Source of the DNA: Belnapia sp. F-4-1
GTDB lineage: Bacteria > Pseudomonadota > Alphaproteobacteria > Acetobacterales > Acetobacteraceae
NCBI RefSeq assembly: GCF_000802185.1
Contig: NZ_KN676113.1
Span: forward strand, 2,479,001-2,543,000
Direction of reading: 5' to 3'
Length of the DNA: 64,000 nt
Shown: positions 36,743-45,330 of the stretch, one piece after another
How the letters are laid out: every line of letters starts with the position of its first letter
How positions within the stretch are numbered: the first letter of the stretch is position 1
Program-made: the position numbers and the translations under genes
Notes under the pieces: model-generated
The model's database searches: none
What the model was told of the DNA's origin: nothing
Seen by the model: the letters and a program-made list of their open reading frames with translations, nothing else

Positions 36743-37157
36743 TCAGTCAAGCATATTCCAAGTGTCCGCCCCATAGCGCAGGAGATTGGCAAGACTACCT
36801 GGGGGGAAGCGCCTCGTGAGCCAGGAAATGGCCAGCCGATTCAGCTTGTCCGGCTTTTCTTCCGGTGTCCAATTCCAGCAATCGGCGACAATGTGCTTCT
36901 CGAGGTCTGGCACGTGGGCATCCATGCCGTTCGCCATACTCGGACGGAACCACGGCATGGGCAGCCGACACCATCATGGACGGCACACGGACGGTCTGGT
37001 CGGCGCCAAGCCCCGCCTGCCAGTTCCTCGACAGGTTGCGGTACCAGTTGATGGCCGGCGTGAAGCCGGTGCGCTCGAAATGGCTGGCGTAGAAATTCAA
37101 CTCCTGCACGCTTAGCACGTCCGCGCCAGGAAAGCTTTCCGGCAGGGGCCGTCCGTA
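36743..37157 (-). pseudogene. Epoxide hydrolase / alpha-beta hydrolase C-terminal remnant, frameshifted
   Basis: Two reading frames together resemble the C-terminal third of soluble epoxide hydrolases. The upstream frame has YASHFERTGFTPAINWYRNLSRNWQ followed by TVRVPSMMVSAAHAVVP. After a shift near 36945-36960 the second frame continues HVPDLEKHIVADCWNWTPEEKPDKLNRLAISWL, where the family normally has the catalytic His in a CGHWTQ-like motif; here it reads CWNW, so the His is lost. A stop precedes the first frame and the nucleophile part is absent. Confidence 0.65.
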
Positions 37158-37184
37158 ATACTAGCCTCCTTGTTTCGGGCTATT

Positions 37185-37230
37185 AACCTACCTTTAGTAG
37201 AGAATCGAACTTGGCTACCGTTGGTAGGTT
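37185..37230. promoter_or_regulatory. Inverted repeat upstream of the TetR gene
   Basis: AACCTACC (37185-37192) and GGTAGGTT (37223-37230) are perfect inverted 8-mers 30 bases apart. They flank the likely promoter interval of the TetR gene and may be half-sites for its own product. Confidence 0.45.
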
Positions 37231-37249
37231 CCGCAAGGCGGCCGGTGAA

Positions 37250-37867
37250 GTGAAAAAGGATCCGCGAGAGGGAGACGGGCACGAGACGCCGCGCAGGCTC
37301 TCGAAGGACCAGCGGCGGCGTCAGCTGCTCGACACGGCGCTGCTGATCGTCAGGGAGGAGGGTGCGGACCGGCTGACGCTGGGGCACTTGGCCGCTCGCG
37401 CCGGTATCTCCAAACCCGTGGCCTACGACCATTTCGGCACCCGGTCGGGCCTGCTGATCGAGCTCTACCGATGGATCGATGTCGAGCGGGTGAATGCGTT
37501 TCGGGACGCGATGGCCATCGGTAAGCGGAGCCTCAAGGAGTGCGTCACAGCCCTGGCGGCCGCCTACATCCATTGTGCGGCCGACAAGACCGACGAGTTC
37601 CACGCGGTGGGCGCCGCGTTGGCGGGCAGCGAGGAGAAAGCCAAGGTCTTCCAGGAGCTACTCGACAACTCCGTCCGGATGTTCGTATCGGTCCTGCAGC
37701 CTCACAGCACCCTGCCGGCTGCCGAGCTGGAGCACCGCTGCATCGGCCTGGTCGGCGCGGGCGAGGCGCTTTCGGCCGCGCTGGTGCGCGGCAACGTCGG
37801 CGAGGCCGAAGCTGCCGGCGTCTTCGCATCGTTGATCGAGGGTGGATTGCGCGCACGCGCGGGATGA
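37250..37867 (+). CDS. TetR/AcrR family transcriptional regulator
   Basis: A 205-residue regulator. The N-terminal helix-turn-helix (about residues 14-60) reads RRRQLLDTALLIVREEGADRLTLGHLAARAGISKPVAYDHFGTRSGLLIELY, a standard TetR signature. The C-terminal helical ligand domain is not assignable to a subgroup. GTG at 37250 is preferred; a TTG at 37211 would put the inverted repeat at 37223 inside the gene. The epoxide-hydrolase remnant is divergent from it and was perhaps an original target. Confidence 0.85.
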   Translation: MKKDPREGDGHETPRRLSKDQRRRQLLDTALLIVREEGADRLTLGHLAARAGISKPVAYDHFGTRSGLLIELYRWIDVERVNAFRDAMAIGKRSLKECVTALAAAYIHCAADKTDEFHAVGAALAGSEEKAKVFQELLDNSVRMFVSVLQPHSTLPAAELEHRCIGLVGAGEALSAALVRGNVGEAEAAGVFASLIEGGLRARAG

Positions 37868-37952
37868 AGCGGGCTTGGCGCCTGGCGCATGTCGATCAGG
37901 ATGGCCGCCTGCGCCGGAAGCGACCTTGCCGCGCCCGGCCGGGCGCGCCGGA

Positions 37953-37981
37953 CCATGGGCCAACTCCCTCATGGCCCATGG
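37953..37981. terminator. Bidirectional hairpin between TetR and TonB receptor genes
   Basis: CCATGGGCC and GGCCCATGG form a perfect 9-bp stem with an 11-base loop between two convergent genes. A second perfect palindrome, GCGCCCGGCCGGGCGC, lies at 37931-37946. Neither has a T-tract. Confidence 0.5.
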
Positions 37982-38017
37982 ACTCCCGTTCGGGGCCAAG
38001 CCGAAGTCATCCAGCGG

Positions 38018-40171
38018 TCAGAATGTCACCGTCACGAGGAAGCGCACGGTGCGGCCGGGCAAGAGCACCTCGTCCTTCTTGAAGGAAGCGACGTTGCGGA
38101 TATCGGAGTCCAGCAAATTGGTCCCGATGATCGAAAGGTTCGCACTACGGACGTCGTCCAGCCGCGCCGTATAGCCGATGCGCGCGTTCAGCAGATCGTA
38201 GCCCTTCGTCGGCGTCTCGTTCTCTCCCAGGCGGTTCTGATTGAAGGCATGAAGGTAGTCGATGCTGCTCTGGATCCTGCCGTCGCGCCAGAACACGCCA
38301 CCTCCCAGCCGGTGCGGCGGGATGCGCGGCAGGTTGCCGCCGCCCTCGAACCGAGCGCGCACGAAATCGTAGCGGCCGGAGACGCCCAGGGTGCCGTCCC
38401 AAAGCTGGAAGAGGTCCTGCTCGGCCTTCGCTTCCAGGCCATGGAAGCGGGCATTCCGCTGGCCGTAGGCGGTCTGCAGGAAGTCTCCGTTATTCCCCTC
38501 CGCGCAGGAGCTGAACTCTTCGCCGCAGCTGTTGCCGGTGAGCGTGCGATAGATGAAACCGTCGAAGCTGGAGTAGAAGGCGCTGGTGTCGAAACGGGTC
38601 GATCCGGTCGTGCGGGACAGTCCCAGCTCCACCGAGGTGGCTCGCTCCTTCCGCAGGTTGGGATTGCCGATGTCGAAGGTGCCGGAGGCGTCGTGTGCGC
38701 CGCGGGAAAAGAGTTCGGCGGCGCTCGGCGCACGCTGTACGTGCTGCCCGGTCACACGCGCCTGCATCGCCCAAGGCAGGTCGTAGAGCGCGCCGAGGCT
38801 GACGCTGAACGGCGTATATGTGCGGCGCTGCCCCGTGGTGGCCAGCTCCGCATCAGGATCGAGGGGAAGGTTGCCCTGCGGGAAATCACCGGTCGCCCCG
38901 ACGACCCGGTTGAACTCGACCCGCCCGGCGGCCTGCAGCCGCAGACGCGGTGTCAGGGTCAGCTCCTCGAAAAGGTAGCCAGCGTAGCGGTCCGTGCGGC
39001 TCGGCGGCAGAAACTCCAGGAACTCGCCGGTGGTGCGGATGCGCTCCTGCTCGACGGAGACGCCGAAGCTGCCGCTGAGCGGGCCAAGGCCCGTGTTGAT
39101 CGGGACATGTTGCAGTTCGATGCGGCCATCCCAGCTGCTGTTGCGGAACCCGCCATGAACCACTCGTGCGCCTGCTAACTGGCCCGCACCGAGCCCCTCC
39201 CCACCAAGCTCATCCGCTTCCTCTGCACCGATCTCCTCGTGGCGGTACTTGGAGAAGCCGAGCCAGCCGCTGATCCGCTGGACAGGACCGCTGCCCGGAC
39301 GGTACTCGGCGCGGGTGGACCAGCGAACCTGCTCCGCCCGCAGGGCCGTACGGGCCTGGGCCTCCTCGCCACCGGGGATCTCGTACAGGCTGCGGAAATG
39401 GGACACCGAGGTGCCGACGAAACCCTGGCTGAAGATGTAGCTCAAGCCGGCCGACTTGCCGTCCGTCCGCACGCCGCTGTTCTCCTGCCGCCTGCCGCCG
39501 GGGATGCGGTAGTCGCTATCGTAGCGGCCGAACATGTCGAAATGCGCGACCCAGTTCCCCACGCGCACATCGGTGGTGCCCACCCCATCCCAGCCGCGGG
39601 ACCCGCTGTTCCAGCCGCCCGAGATGCGACCTTGCACAGCCCTGTCCGGAAGAGCGGTGGGAATGCGGTTGTTGATGACGTTCACCACGCCGCCGATGGC
39701 CTGCGAGCCCCAGCGCAGCGCAGCCGGACCGCGGACCACTTCGACCCGCTCCGCCGCGAGCGGGTCCAGCGGCACGACGTGATCCTCGCCCAGGGCGGAG
39801 ACGTCGCCCGAAAGGAAGCCGTTTTCCTGGAGCCGGACGCGGACGCCTTCCAGGCCACGGATGATGGGCCGGCTGGCGCCGGGGGCGAAGGTGCTGGAGG
39901 TGATCCCCGGCTCGGTAAACAGGACATCACCAAGGTTGCGGGCCGGACTGGCGACGATCTGCTCCCGCTCCAGCGTCGTCACGGGTACGAAGCTGCCAAG
40001 CTGGTCCGTGGTGATGGGGCTTGCCGTCACTGAAACGGGCGGAAGCGAGATCGACGGCGAGGCATCTTGCCAGGCCGGGCCCAACTCCTGCGCCGAGGCA
40101 TTCGGCCAGGTCCCGATGGAAGCAAGGACTGCGACCGTCGCTAGGAGCATCGAACGGCTAGACATCATCAT
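38018..40171 (-). CDS. TonB-dependent outer membrane receptor, ZnuD-like
   Basis: A 717-residue receptor. The signal peptide is MMMSSRSMLLATVAVLASIGTWPNASA. The plug domain spans about 50-165 (PARNLGDVLFTEPGITSSTF, RPIIRGLEGVRVRLQENG, AERVEVVRGPAALRWGSQAIGGVVNVI). The 22-strand barrel ends in FLVTVTF with a C-terminal Phe. Layout, including GDVSALGEDHVVPLDPLAAE in the plug and SAAELFSRGAHDASGTFDIGNPNLRKE in the barrel, resembles ZnuD zinc receptors more than siderophore receptors. The Zur-like box 48 bases upstream supports zinc. The start is one of three consecutive ATGs. Confidence 0.88.
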   Translation of the reverse strand: MMMSSRSMLLATVAVLASIGTWPNASAQELGPAWQDASPSISLPPVSVTASPITTDQLGSFVPVTTLEREQIVASPARNLGDVLFTEPGITSSTFAPGASRPIIRGLEGVRVRLQENGFLSGDVSALGEDHVVPLDPLAAERVEVVRGPAALRWGSQAIGGVVNVINNRIPTALPDRAVQGRISGGWNSGSRGWDGVGTTDVRVGNWVAHFDMFGRYDSDYRIPGGRRQENSGVRTDGKSAGLSYIFSQGFVGTSVSHFRSLYEIPGGEEAQARTALRAEQVRWSTRAEYRPGSGPVQRISGWLGFSKYRHEEIGAEEADELGGEGLGAGQLAGARVVHGGFRNSSWDGRIELQHVPINTGLGPLSGSFGVSVEQERIRTTGEFLEFLPPSRTDRYAGYLFEELTLTPRLRLQAAGRVEFNRVVGATGDFPQGNLPLDPDAELATTGQRRTYTPFSVSLGALYDLPWAMQARVTGQHVQRAPSAAELFSRGAHDASGTFDIGNPNLRKERATSVELGLSRTTGSTRFDTSAFYSSFDGFIYRTLTGNSCGEEFSSCAEGNNGDFLQTAYGQRNARFHGLEAKAEQDLFQLWDGTLGVSGRYDFVRARFEGGGNLPRIPPHRLGGGVFWRDGRIQSSIDYLHAFNQNRLGENETPTKGYDLLNARIGYTARLDDVRSANLSIIGTNLLDSDIRNVASFKKDEVLLPGRTVRFLVTVTF

Positions 40172-40218
40172 GTGGGCCCCGGCCTTCAGCAACCAACGGT
40201 TATTGATCGGCGTTGGCG

Positions 40219-40237
40219 TAAGTTAGGTTATAACATT
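40219..40237 (-). promoter_or_regulatory. Zur-like box upstream of the TonB receptor
   Basis: TAAGTTAGGTTATAACATT agrees with the gammaproteobacterial Zur palindrome core TGTTATAnTATAACA at 11 of 14 fixed positions, with a perfect right arm TATAACATT. It lies 48 bases before the receptor start, where repressor binding would block transcription. The assignment rests on pattern similarity and the receptor's ZnuD-like sequence. Confidence 0.6.
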
Positions 40238-40730
40238 CCAAAATGGATGGAGCGCAAGAGCCTGCGGTGAGGGTCCTTGGCGACGTGTGCTCGACAGACA
40301 GCCATGGGGCGATGCCGAACGGGACCTATGGGGCAAATGCCGAGCAAGGCGCCGCCTGGCAAGCGGCCGTCGCTCGGCCCGCGTCGGAAGGAACCGGGCC
40401 ATGACCACGCACTCAGCCGGCCGAGCTTGCCTCGAAGCCCCGTCGCAGCGCAGGGCGATTCAGGGTGCGGCCAATGAAAACGATTTTCGATTGCCGGATG
40501 CCATCGGCCCACAGGGCGCAATGAAGTCGTCATCGGCCAGCACATGGACTGCCTAGCCTGCGATCCCGCCTCGCCGCACCGATCCGGGGGCCGCTTGCCT
40601 GGACTCTGTCTATGCCAACCATCGCCTGGTCGAGAACCCTTGGGCAGGGCTGAAAGAATGGCGCATGGTCGCCACCTGCCATGAGAAGACCGCGCGCCGA
40701 GACCGGCTCATGGCGGAACCGGATGCTTTC
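40238..40730. other. Region with insertion-sequence debris
   Basis: No intact gene is seen in these 493 bases. A transposase C-terminal fragment (40608-40721, separate entry) is the only recognisable part. Short open frames on both strands lack family features. Confidence 0.45.
40608..40721 (+). pseudogene. Transposase C-terminal fragment (IS5/IS4 superfamily)
   Basis: The frame reads VYANHRLVENPWAGLKEWR then MVATCHEKTARRDRLMAEP. This matches the last conserved block of IS5-type transposases (VENxFAxLKxWRxIATRYxKTA), which carries the catalytic Glu. The rest of the gene is absent. It abuts the end of the hybrid kinase gene on the opposite strand. Confidence 0.55.
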
Positions 40731-43700
40731 TCAAGCCGGATGAAAAAAGAAGGCAAGACCGACGAGGTGGGTTGGCCGGCAGCCGCCGTCGGCGGCAAGC
40801 GGCAGCACCAGCCGCTCGAAGCAGAGGGGCTCCCCCCCCCCCCCCCAGCCCTGGCGGGCGCAGTCATGGCTGGGTGCTCCGAGGCGGGTGCAGCGCCGAT
40901 AGGCGTCGTCAAGGCCGCTGAACGCCTCATCCGTCTCCAGATCTCCCCCGACCTGCTCGCCCTCCAGCGGCCGGCCCAGCCGCTGCGCCAGCGCGGCACC
41001 GACGCTGACGAAGCGCAGGCGCGGCTCGCCCTGCTCCACTTCCTCCAGCGCCACCGTGAAGGCGTGCTCGGCCCCGGCATGCCCGGCGAGGTCCAGCGCC
41101 TCCGGACTGGGCAGGCCGTCGCCGCCCGCCATGCTGCGAAGTGCGCACCATGCCAGGTAGATCCCCCGCAGCTCCGGCCTGCTCAGGCGCATGAGCATGG
41201 TCTCATGCGGCGTGCTCGGCAGGCGGCCGAGGGCGGCCAGCACCCGCCGGGACAACTCGGCCTGCGTGAAGGGTTTGGCGAGAACCACCTCGCTCACCAG
41301 CGCGGCGGCATCGCGGTAGCCGCTGACGAACAGGATGGGGACGCCGGGCCAGACGGAGCGCAGGCGAAGGGCGAGGTCCGGTCCGCGGCCGCCCGGCATG
41401 GTGATGTCCGTCACGACGAGATCGAGCTGCGCCGTGGCGGATGCCTGCGCCATGGCCGAGGCAAGGCTGTTGGCCTCGATCACCTCGTAGCCGAGATCGC
41501 GCAGCTGGGTCGTCATGACCAGCCGGACATGATCGTCGTCATCCACGACGAGGACGGTCGCCGGGCCGTGCAGCGCCGGGCTCGGATCGGCCTCCGCCGC
41601 GACGGCCGGGACTGCGGCCGACGCTGCCGCGCGCGGCAGCCAGATCTCGGCCGTGGTGCCCTCGCCCGGCGCACTGAGCAGACGGAGCACCCCGCCCGAC
41701 TGCCGAGCGAACTCATGCACCATGGCGAGGCCGAGCCCGGTGCCCTGGCCGCGCGGCTTGGTTGTGAAGAAGGGCTCCGATGCCCGAGCCAGCACCTCGG
41801 GCGCCATGCCGGGACCGCTGTCCCGGACGGAAGCGACGACATAGTCCTGATTCGGGTCCAGTCCTTCCGGATGGTCCCTGTCGGGCGACGCGGCAGCGTT
41901 GCGCGCGGCGACCACGAGGCTGCCGGCGCCTTCCATCGCGTCGCGCGCGTTGACGACGAGGTTCAGCAGCGCGATCTCGAGGCGGTGCGGGTCGGTCAGG
42001 ATGGGCCAGGCATCCGGGTCGGCGCCCAGGGACAAGGCGATGCCGCTGCCCACGGAGCGCCGGAGCATCTCGTCGATCTCCTCCAGCACGCGAACGGGCC
42101 TGACGACGACAGGAACCACGTCCTCGCGGCGGGCGAAGGCCGAGAGTTGCCGGACCAGGGCCGCAGCCCGCTCCGCCGCCTGCTCCCCGCCCCGCGCCAG
42201 GTTCAGGATCTGCTGGTTGCCGCCCGCACGCCGCGCAATCAGCCGCAGGCTGCCCATGACCGCGGCGAGGACGTTGTTGAAGTCGTGGGCCACGCTGCCC
42301 GTGAGCTGGCCCAGGGCCTCGAGCTTCTGCGCCTGGACGAGCGCCGTCTGGGTTTCCTCGCGGCGCCGGATCTCCGCCCGAAGCTCCTCGGCAGCCTCGC
42401 TCAGCGCACGGGTGCGCTCGGTGACGCGGACCTCGAGCTCCGCATTGACGCGCACCAGGGCCGCCTCGGCGGCCTTGCTCTTGGTGACGTCGAATGCCAC
42501 GCCGCAAAGCCGTGCGGGCATGCCGTCCGGCCCCGGTTCGGCTTCGCCCATGGTCTGGATCCAGCGGACGTCGCCGCCTGGCAGGACCACGCGGAACTCG
42601 GTGTCGAACCGGCCGCCCTGAGCGGCGAGCCGCCGGTGTTCGGCCAGGAAGACGTCGCGGTCCTCGGGATGCACGCGGGCCAGCACGGCGGCGAAATCGC
42701 AACGCGCATCGGGTGGCAGGCCGTAGAGCTCGCGGAAGCCGGGCGAAACCTCCGCCTCGCCGCCCGTGCCCGGGTTCTTCACCTCGTAGGTGGCGACCCG
42801 GCCTGCCTCGGTGACGCGGCGGAGCGCAGCCTGGCTCTCGGCGAGAGCCAATTCGGCACGCTTGCGGTCGGTGATGTCGAAGTCGATGCCGATCATCCGG
42901 GTCGGCCTGCCGGTGCCGTCCCGCAGCACCGTGCCGCGTGTCACCACCCAGCGCTCGCCACCATCGGCCCGGCGCATGCGGAACTCGATATCGTAAGGGG
43001 CCTCGTCGGCCAGGGCGCGGCGGAGCGCCGCTTCGACCCGCGGCAGGTCGTCCTCATGCACCAGGGCGCGGAAGTCGTCGACGGTGCCGCCGAAGGATGC
43101 CTCGGACATGCCGAGCGCCGCCTCCAGGCCGCCCGACCACTGCACGGCGCCGGTGACGACGTTCCAGTCCCAGGAGAAGATCCGCGCCGCCCCCATGGCG
43201 AGGTGCATCCGCTCATGCGCATGGGCAAGCGCGGCCTCGGTGGCCTCCCAGCCCGAGAGGTCGACTACGAAGGCCGAGGTCGCGCCGACCGCGCGGTCGT
43301 GGAAGGCGAAGAACATCAGGACCGGTACCCGGGTGCCGTCGGGCCGGACATACTCCTTCTGGTAGGGCGCACAGGCGCCGTTCCGGGCTGCCTCGGCGAT
43401 CGCGGCCTCGTCACGGCCGATCCACTCGGGCGGCGTCAGGTCGTCCCAGCGGATGCGGCCCGCCGCCAGATCCTCGCCCGTCATGCCGACGATGCGCAGG
43501 AAGGCGGCGTTGGCGGCGGTGACCCGCCCGCCCGCGTCCGAGCGGACCACGCCCACGGGGCTCGTCTCGAACAGCGCGCGCGCCTCGGCGGCAGCGGCCT
43601 CGCGCGCCTCGGCCCGCCGCGCCAGCAGCGCCCCCAGCTCATCGATCTCGCGGACGGCGGCCCCGGCGGGTGCGCCTGCCAGCCCCGGGTCGCCGAGCCG

Positions 43701-44717
43701 TCGCAGCGACCCCGCGAGGCGGTTGGCGAAGAGGACGCTGAAGACGAGGGTCACCGAGAGCAGCCCCGCCCCGATCAGGAGCGTCGGCAGCAGGGCCTGC
43801 CGCAGCGAGGCTTCGAACGCCGCCTCCGGCACGGTCACCTTGACCCGGAAGCCGGATTGCGGCGCCAGAGCGTAGGCCGCGCGCACCCGCTCGCCCTCGA
43901 GCGCGGTGTAGGCCCCGATCATCCCGGCCTCCGCCCCGAGGGCTGCTTGCACCTCGGCGGATGGCTTGGTCGCCAGCGCCTCCCGGTCGCGCGAGGTCCG
44001 CGCCACGGTCGTGAGTTCCCGGTCGAGGGCGGAGGCCACCGAGCCGGGCGGCAGGCGCTGTTCGGTCAGGGTCGAAAGCAGGCGCTCACGCGGCATGACC
44101 AAACCGAGGACATACCTGACCGGTTCGGTTCCTGCGGGATCGGGAACCAGGAAGGGGACCGCGACGGCGACGGACCATTTCCCTACGCTCGGGCTGACGA
44201 ACAGGTTGCCGACCACGGTGCGCCAGGTGGCGAGTGCCTCGACGGCCGGTCCGGTCGACATGGGCAGCCGCCGCTCGTCCGGCGCCCAGCTCGTGCTCAG
44301 CCGCATGCGGCCGTCCGGTCCGACAAGGTTTACGGCCTGGGCCCCAAAGGCCGTCGCGGCCGAGCGCATCTCGGACCAGAAGGTCGGCAGGTCGCCACGG
44401 GCAAGCGCAGGCGAGCGGGACAGGGCATGGAGGAGGCGCTCGGCCCCCGCGAACTCGCGGTCGAGCAGCAGGGCCATCGCATAGGCGCGGGCGACGAGGC
44501 CTTCCTCCACCCGCAGCCGCTCGGCGCGATTCTGCTGCCAGACGGCACCGCCCGCCAGGGCGAGCAAGGGAAGGGCAGCCCCGAGGGCGAAAACGAGAAC
44601 CCGGCGGCGGAGGGTAGGGGCGCGCTTCGCTGAACCGAGGGTTTGAATGTGCGCATCACTTGGCGGGGGGCCAGGACGGCCTCGCAGCTCTGTCAGCACC
44701 ACCGCGACCACCCCCAC
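40731..44717 (-). CDS. Large membrane hybrid histidine kinase with C-terminal PAS_5-like domain
   Basis: A 1328-residue kinase. Membrane helices at about 40-62 and 310-335 enclose a periplasmic sensing region. Then come three PAS/PAC units (about 370-720) and a coiled linker. HisKA has His811 in GSVAHDFNNVL. HATPase motifs are NLVVNARDAMEGAG, SGPGMAPEVL and GQGTGLGLAMVHE. A receiver has Asp1104 in LVVTDITMPGGRGP. A last domain (about 1180-1325) matches PAS_5-like modules (AYRRCTRLGAPSHDCAR, LCFERLVLPLAADGG, THLVGLAFF). The GTG at 44717 is uncertain. A 15-base G run lies within codons for WGGGGE. Confidence 0.9.
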   Translation of the reverse strand: MGVVAVVLTELRGRPGPPPSDAHIQTLGSAKRAPTLRRRVLVFALGAALPLLALAGGAVWQQNRAERLRVEEGLVARAYAMALLLDREFAGAERLLHALSRSPALARGDLPTFWSEMRSAATAFGAQAVNLVGPDGRMRLSTSWAPDERRLPMSTGPAVEALATWRTVVGNLFVSPSVGKWSVAVAVPFLVPDPAGTEPVRYVLGLVMPRERLLSTLTEQRLPPGSVASALDRELTTVARTSRDREALATKPSAEVQAALGAEAGMIGAYTALEGERVRAAYALAPQSGFRVKVTVPEAAFEASLRQALLPTLLIGAGLLSVTLVFSVLFANRLAGSLRRLGDPGLAGAPAGAAVREIDELGALLARRAEAREAAAAEARALFETSPVGVVRSDAGGRVTAANAAFLRIVGMTGEDLAAGRIRWDDLTPPEWIGRDEAAIAEAARNGACAPYQKEYVRPDGTRVPVLMFFAFHDRAVGATSAFVVDLSGWEATEAALAHAHERMHLAMGAARIFSWDWNVVTGAVQWSGGLEAALGMSEASFGGTVDDFRALVHEDDLPRVEAALRRALADEAPYDIEFRMRRADGGERWVVTRGTVLRDGTGRPTRMIGIDFDITDRKRAELALAESQAALRRVTEAGRVATYEVKNPGTGGEAEVSPGFRELYGLPPDARCDFAAVLARVHPEDRDVFLAEHRRLAAQGGRFDTEFRVVLPGGDVRWIQTMGEAEPGPDGMPARLCGVAFDVTKSKAAEAALVRVNAELEVRVTERTRALSEAAEELRAEIRRREETQTALVQAQKLEALGQLTGSVAHDFNNVLAAVMGSLRLIARRAGGNQQILNLARGGEQAAERAAALVRQLSAFARREDVVPVVVRPVRVLEEIDEMLRRSVGSGIALSLGADPDAWPILTDPHRLEIALLNLVVNARDAMEGAGSLVVAARNAAASPDRDHPEGLDPNQDYVVASVRDSGPGMAPEVLARASEPFFTTKPRGQGTGLGLAMVHEFARQSGGVLRLLSAPGEGTTAEIWLPRAAASAAVPAVAAEADPSPALHGPATVLVVDDDDHVRLVMTTQLRDLGYEVIEANSLASAMAQASATAQLDLVVTDITMPGGRGPDLALRLRSVWPGVPILFVSGYRDAAALVSEVVLAKPFTQAELSRRVLAALGRLPSTPHETMLMRLSRPELRGIYLAWCALRSMAGGDGLPSPEALDLAGHAGAEHAFTVALEEVEQGEPRLRFVSVGAALAQRLGRPLEGEQVGGDLETDEAFSGLDDAYRRCTRLGAPSHDCARQGWGGGGEPLCFERLVLPLAADGGCRPTHLVGLAFFFHPA
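40832..40846. repeat. 15-base homopolymer C tract inside the hybrid kinase gene
   Basis: Fifteen C on the plus strand (G in the coding strand) encode part of WGGGGE near the C-terminus. Both sides keep the PAS_5-like frame, so the present length is in frame. Gain or loss of one base would remove the last 40 or so residues. Such tracts can slip in vivo and are also prone to sequencing error. Confidence 0.8.
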
Positions 44718-45330
44718 TCAGGATCTTGTCCGCGCTCACGGTTGCGGTGAGTAAAGTTTCCATTAGCGCTGAGCAACCAACAATAATATTGTGAATCCAT
44801 AACGACAAAACCATGCCAATTCAAAGAACTAGCTTTCAACCAATAGTTGCTGACCTGCTCCCTGTGCCGACGCAAAACCTTGGGTCGCCAGATGGAGGCC
44901 CGACACGGCCTCGCGGGATGGCCGGGACGACCGGCATCGGCCCGAGCGCGGTGCAGCGCACCTGGCAGACCAACCACCTGCGACCGTACCGCCCCTGCGG
45001 CGTGGACGACATGGTCGGCCGGACCCGACAACAAGCCTTCGTGCTTCCGCCGCTCCCTTGCGGCATGACGCACGCCAACTGGCGGCGGCGCTTGACCTTC
45101 CCGATCGGTCCGACGCGCGGTTTTGGATGAGGCAGGGCTCCGCCATGCCTCCCCGATTTGGCGAATCGGGGCGCGGATTTAACGCTTTGTAGACCAAGCG
45201 AAGCTACTACCAGGAACCTAGCGCGCCCTCTCGCGCGATCCGGAGGAAGCCCGGAACCCGAGTTCCAGGCGTCTCTCGAACCAGACGCCCCGGTCCTCGG
45301 CTGAAGCCGACCGCGGAGCGAGTGACGAGA
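44718..45330. other. Intergenic region with IS630-type debris
   Basis: These 613 bases separate the divergent hybrid kinase and GGDEF-EAL genes. Part is AT-richer (44730-44830) and likely holds promoters. A decayed IS630-type fragment is at 44890-45010. Nothing else is recognised. Confidence 0.45.
44890..45010 (+). pseudogene. IS630-type transposase fragment
   Basis: The frame reads TRPRGMAGTTGIGPSAVQRTWQ then TNHLRPYR. It corresponds to the helix-turn-helix block of IS630 transposases (RxMAxxTGxSxxxVxRxWxxxxLxPHR), which precedes the DDE domain. Only this block is preserved. Confidence 0.5.

Noticed and set aside
40832..40846. An assembly gap at the C15 run
   Set aside because: The conserved PAS_5-like frame continues correctly on both sides, so no segment is missing; length uncertainty remains.
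44813..45130. A 105-residue protein gene
   Set aside because: The only recognisable part is an isolated IS630 helix-turn-helix block with no start context and no catalytic domain.
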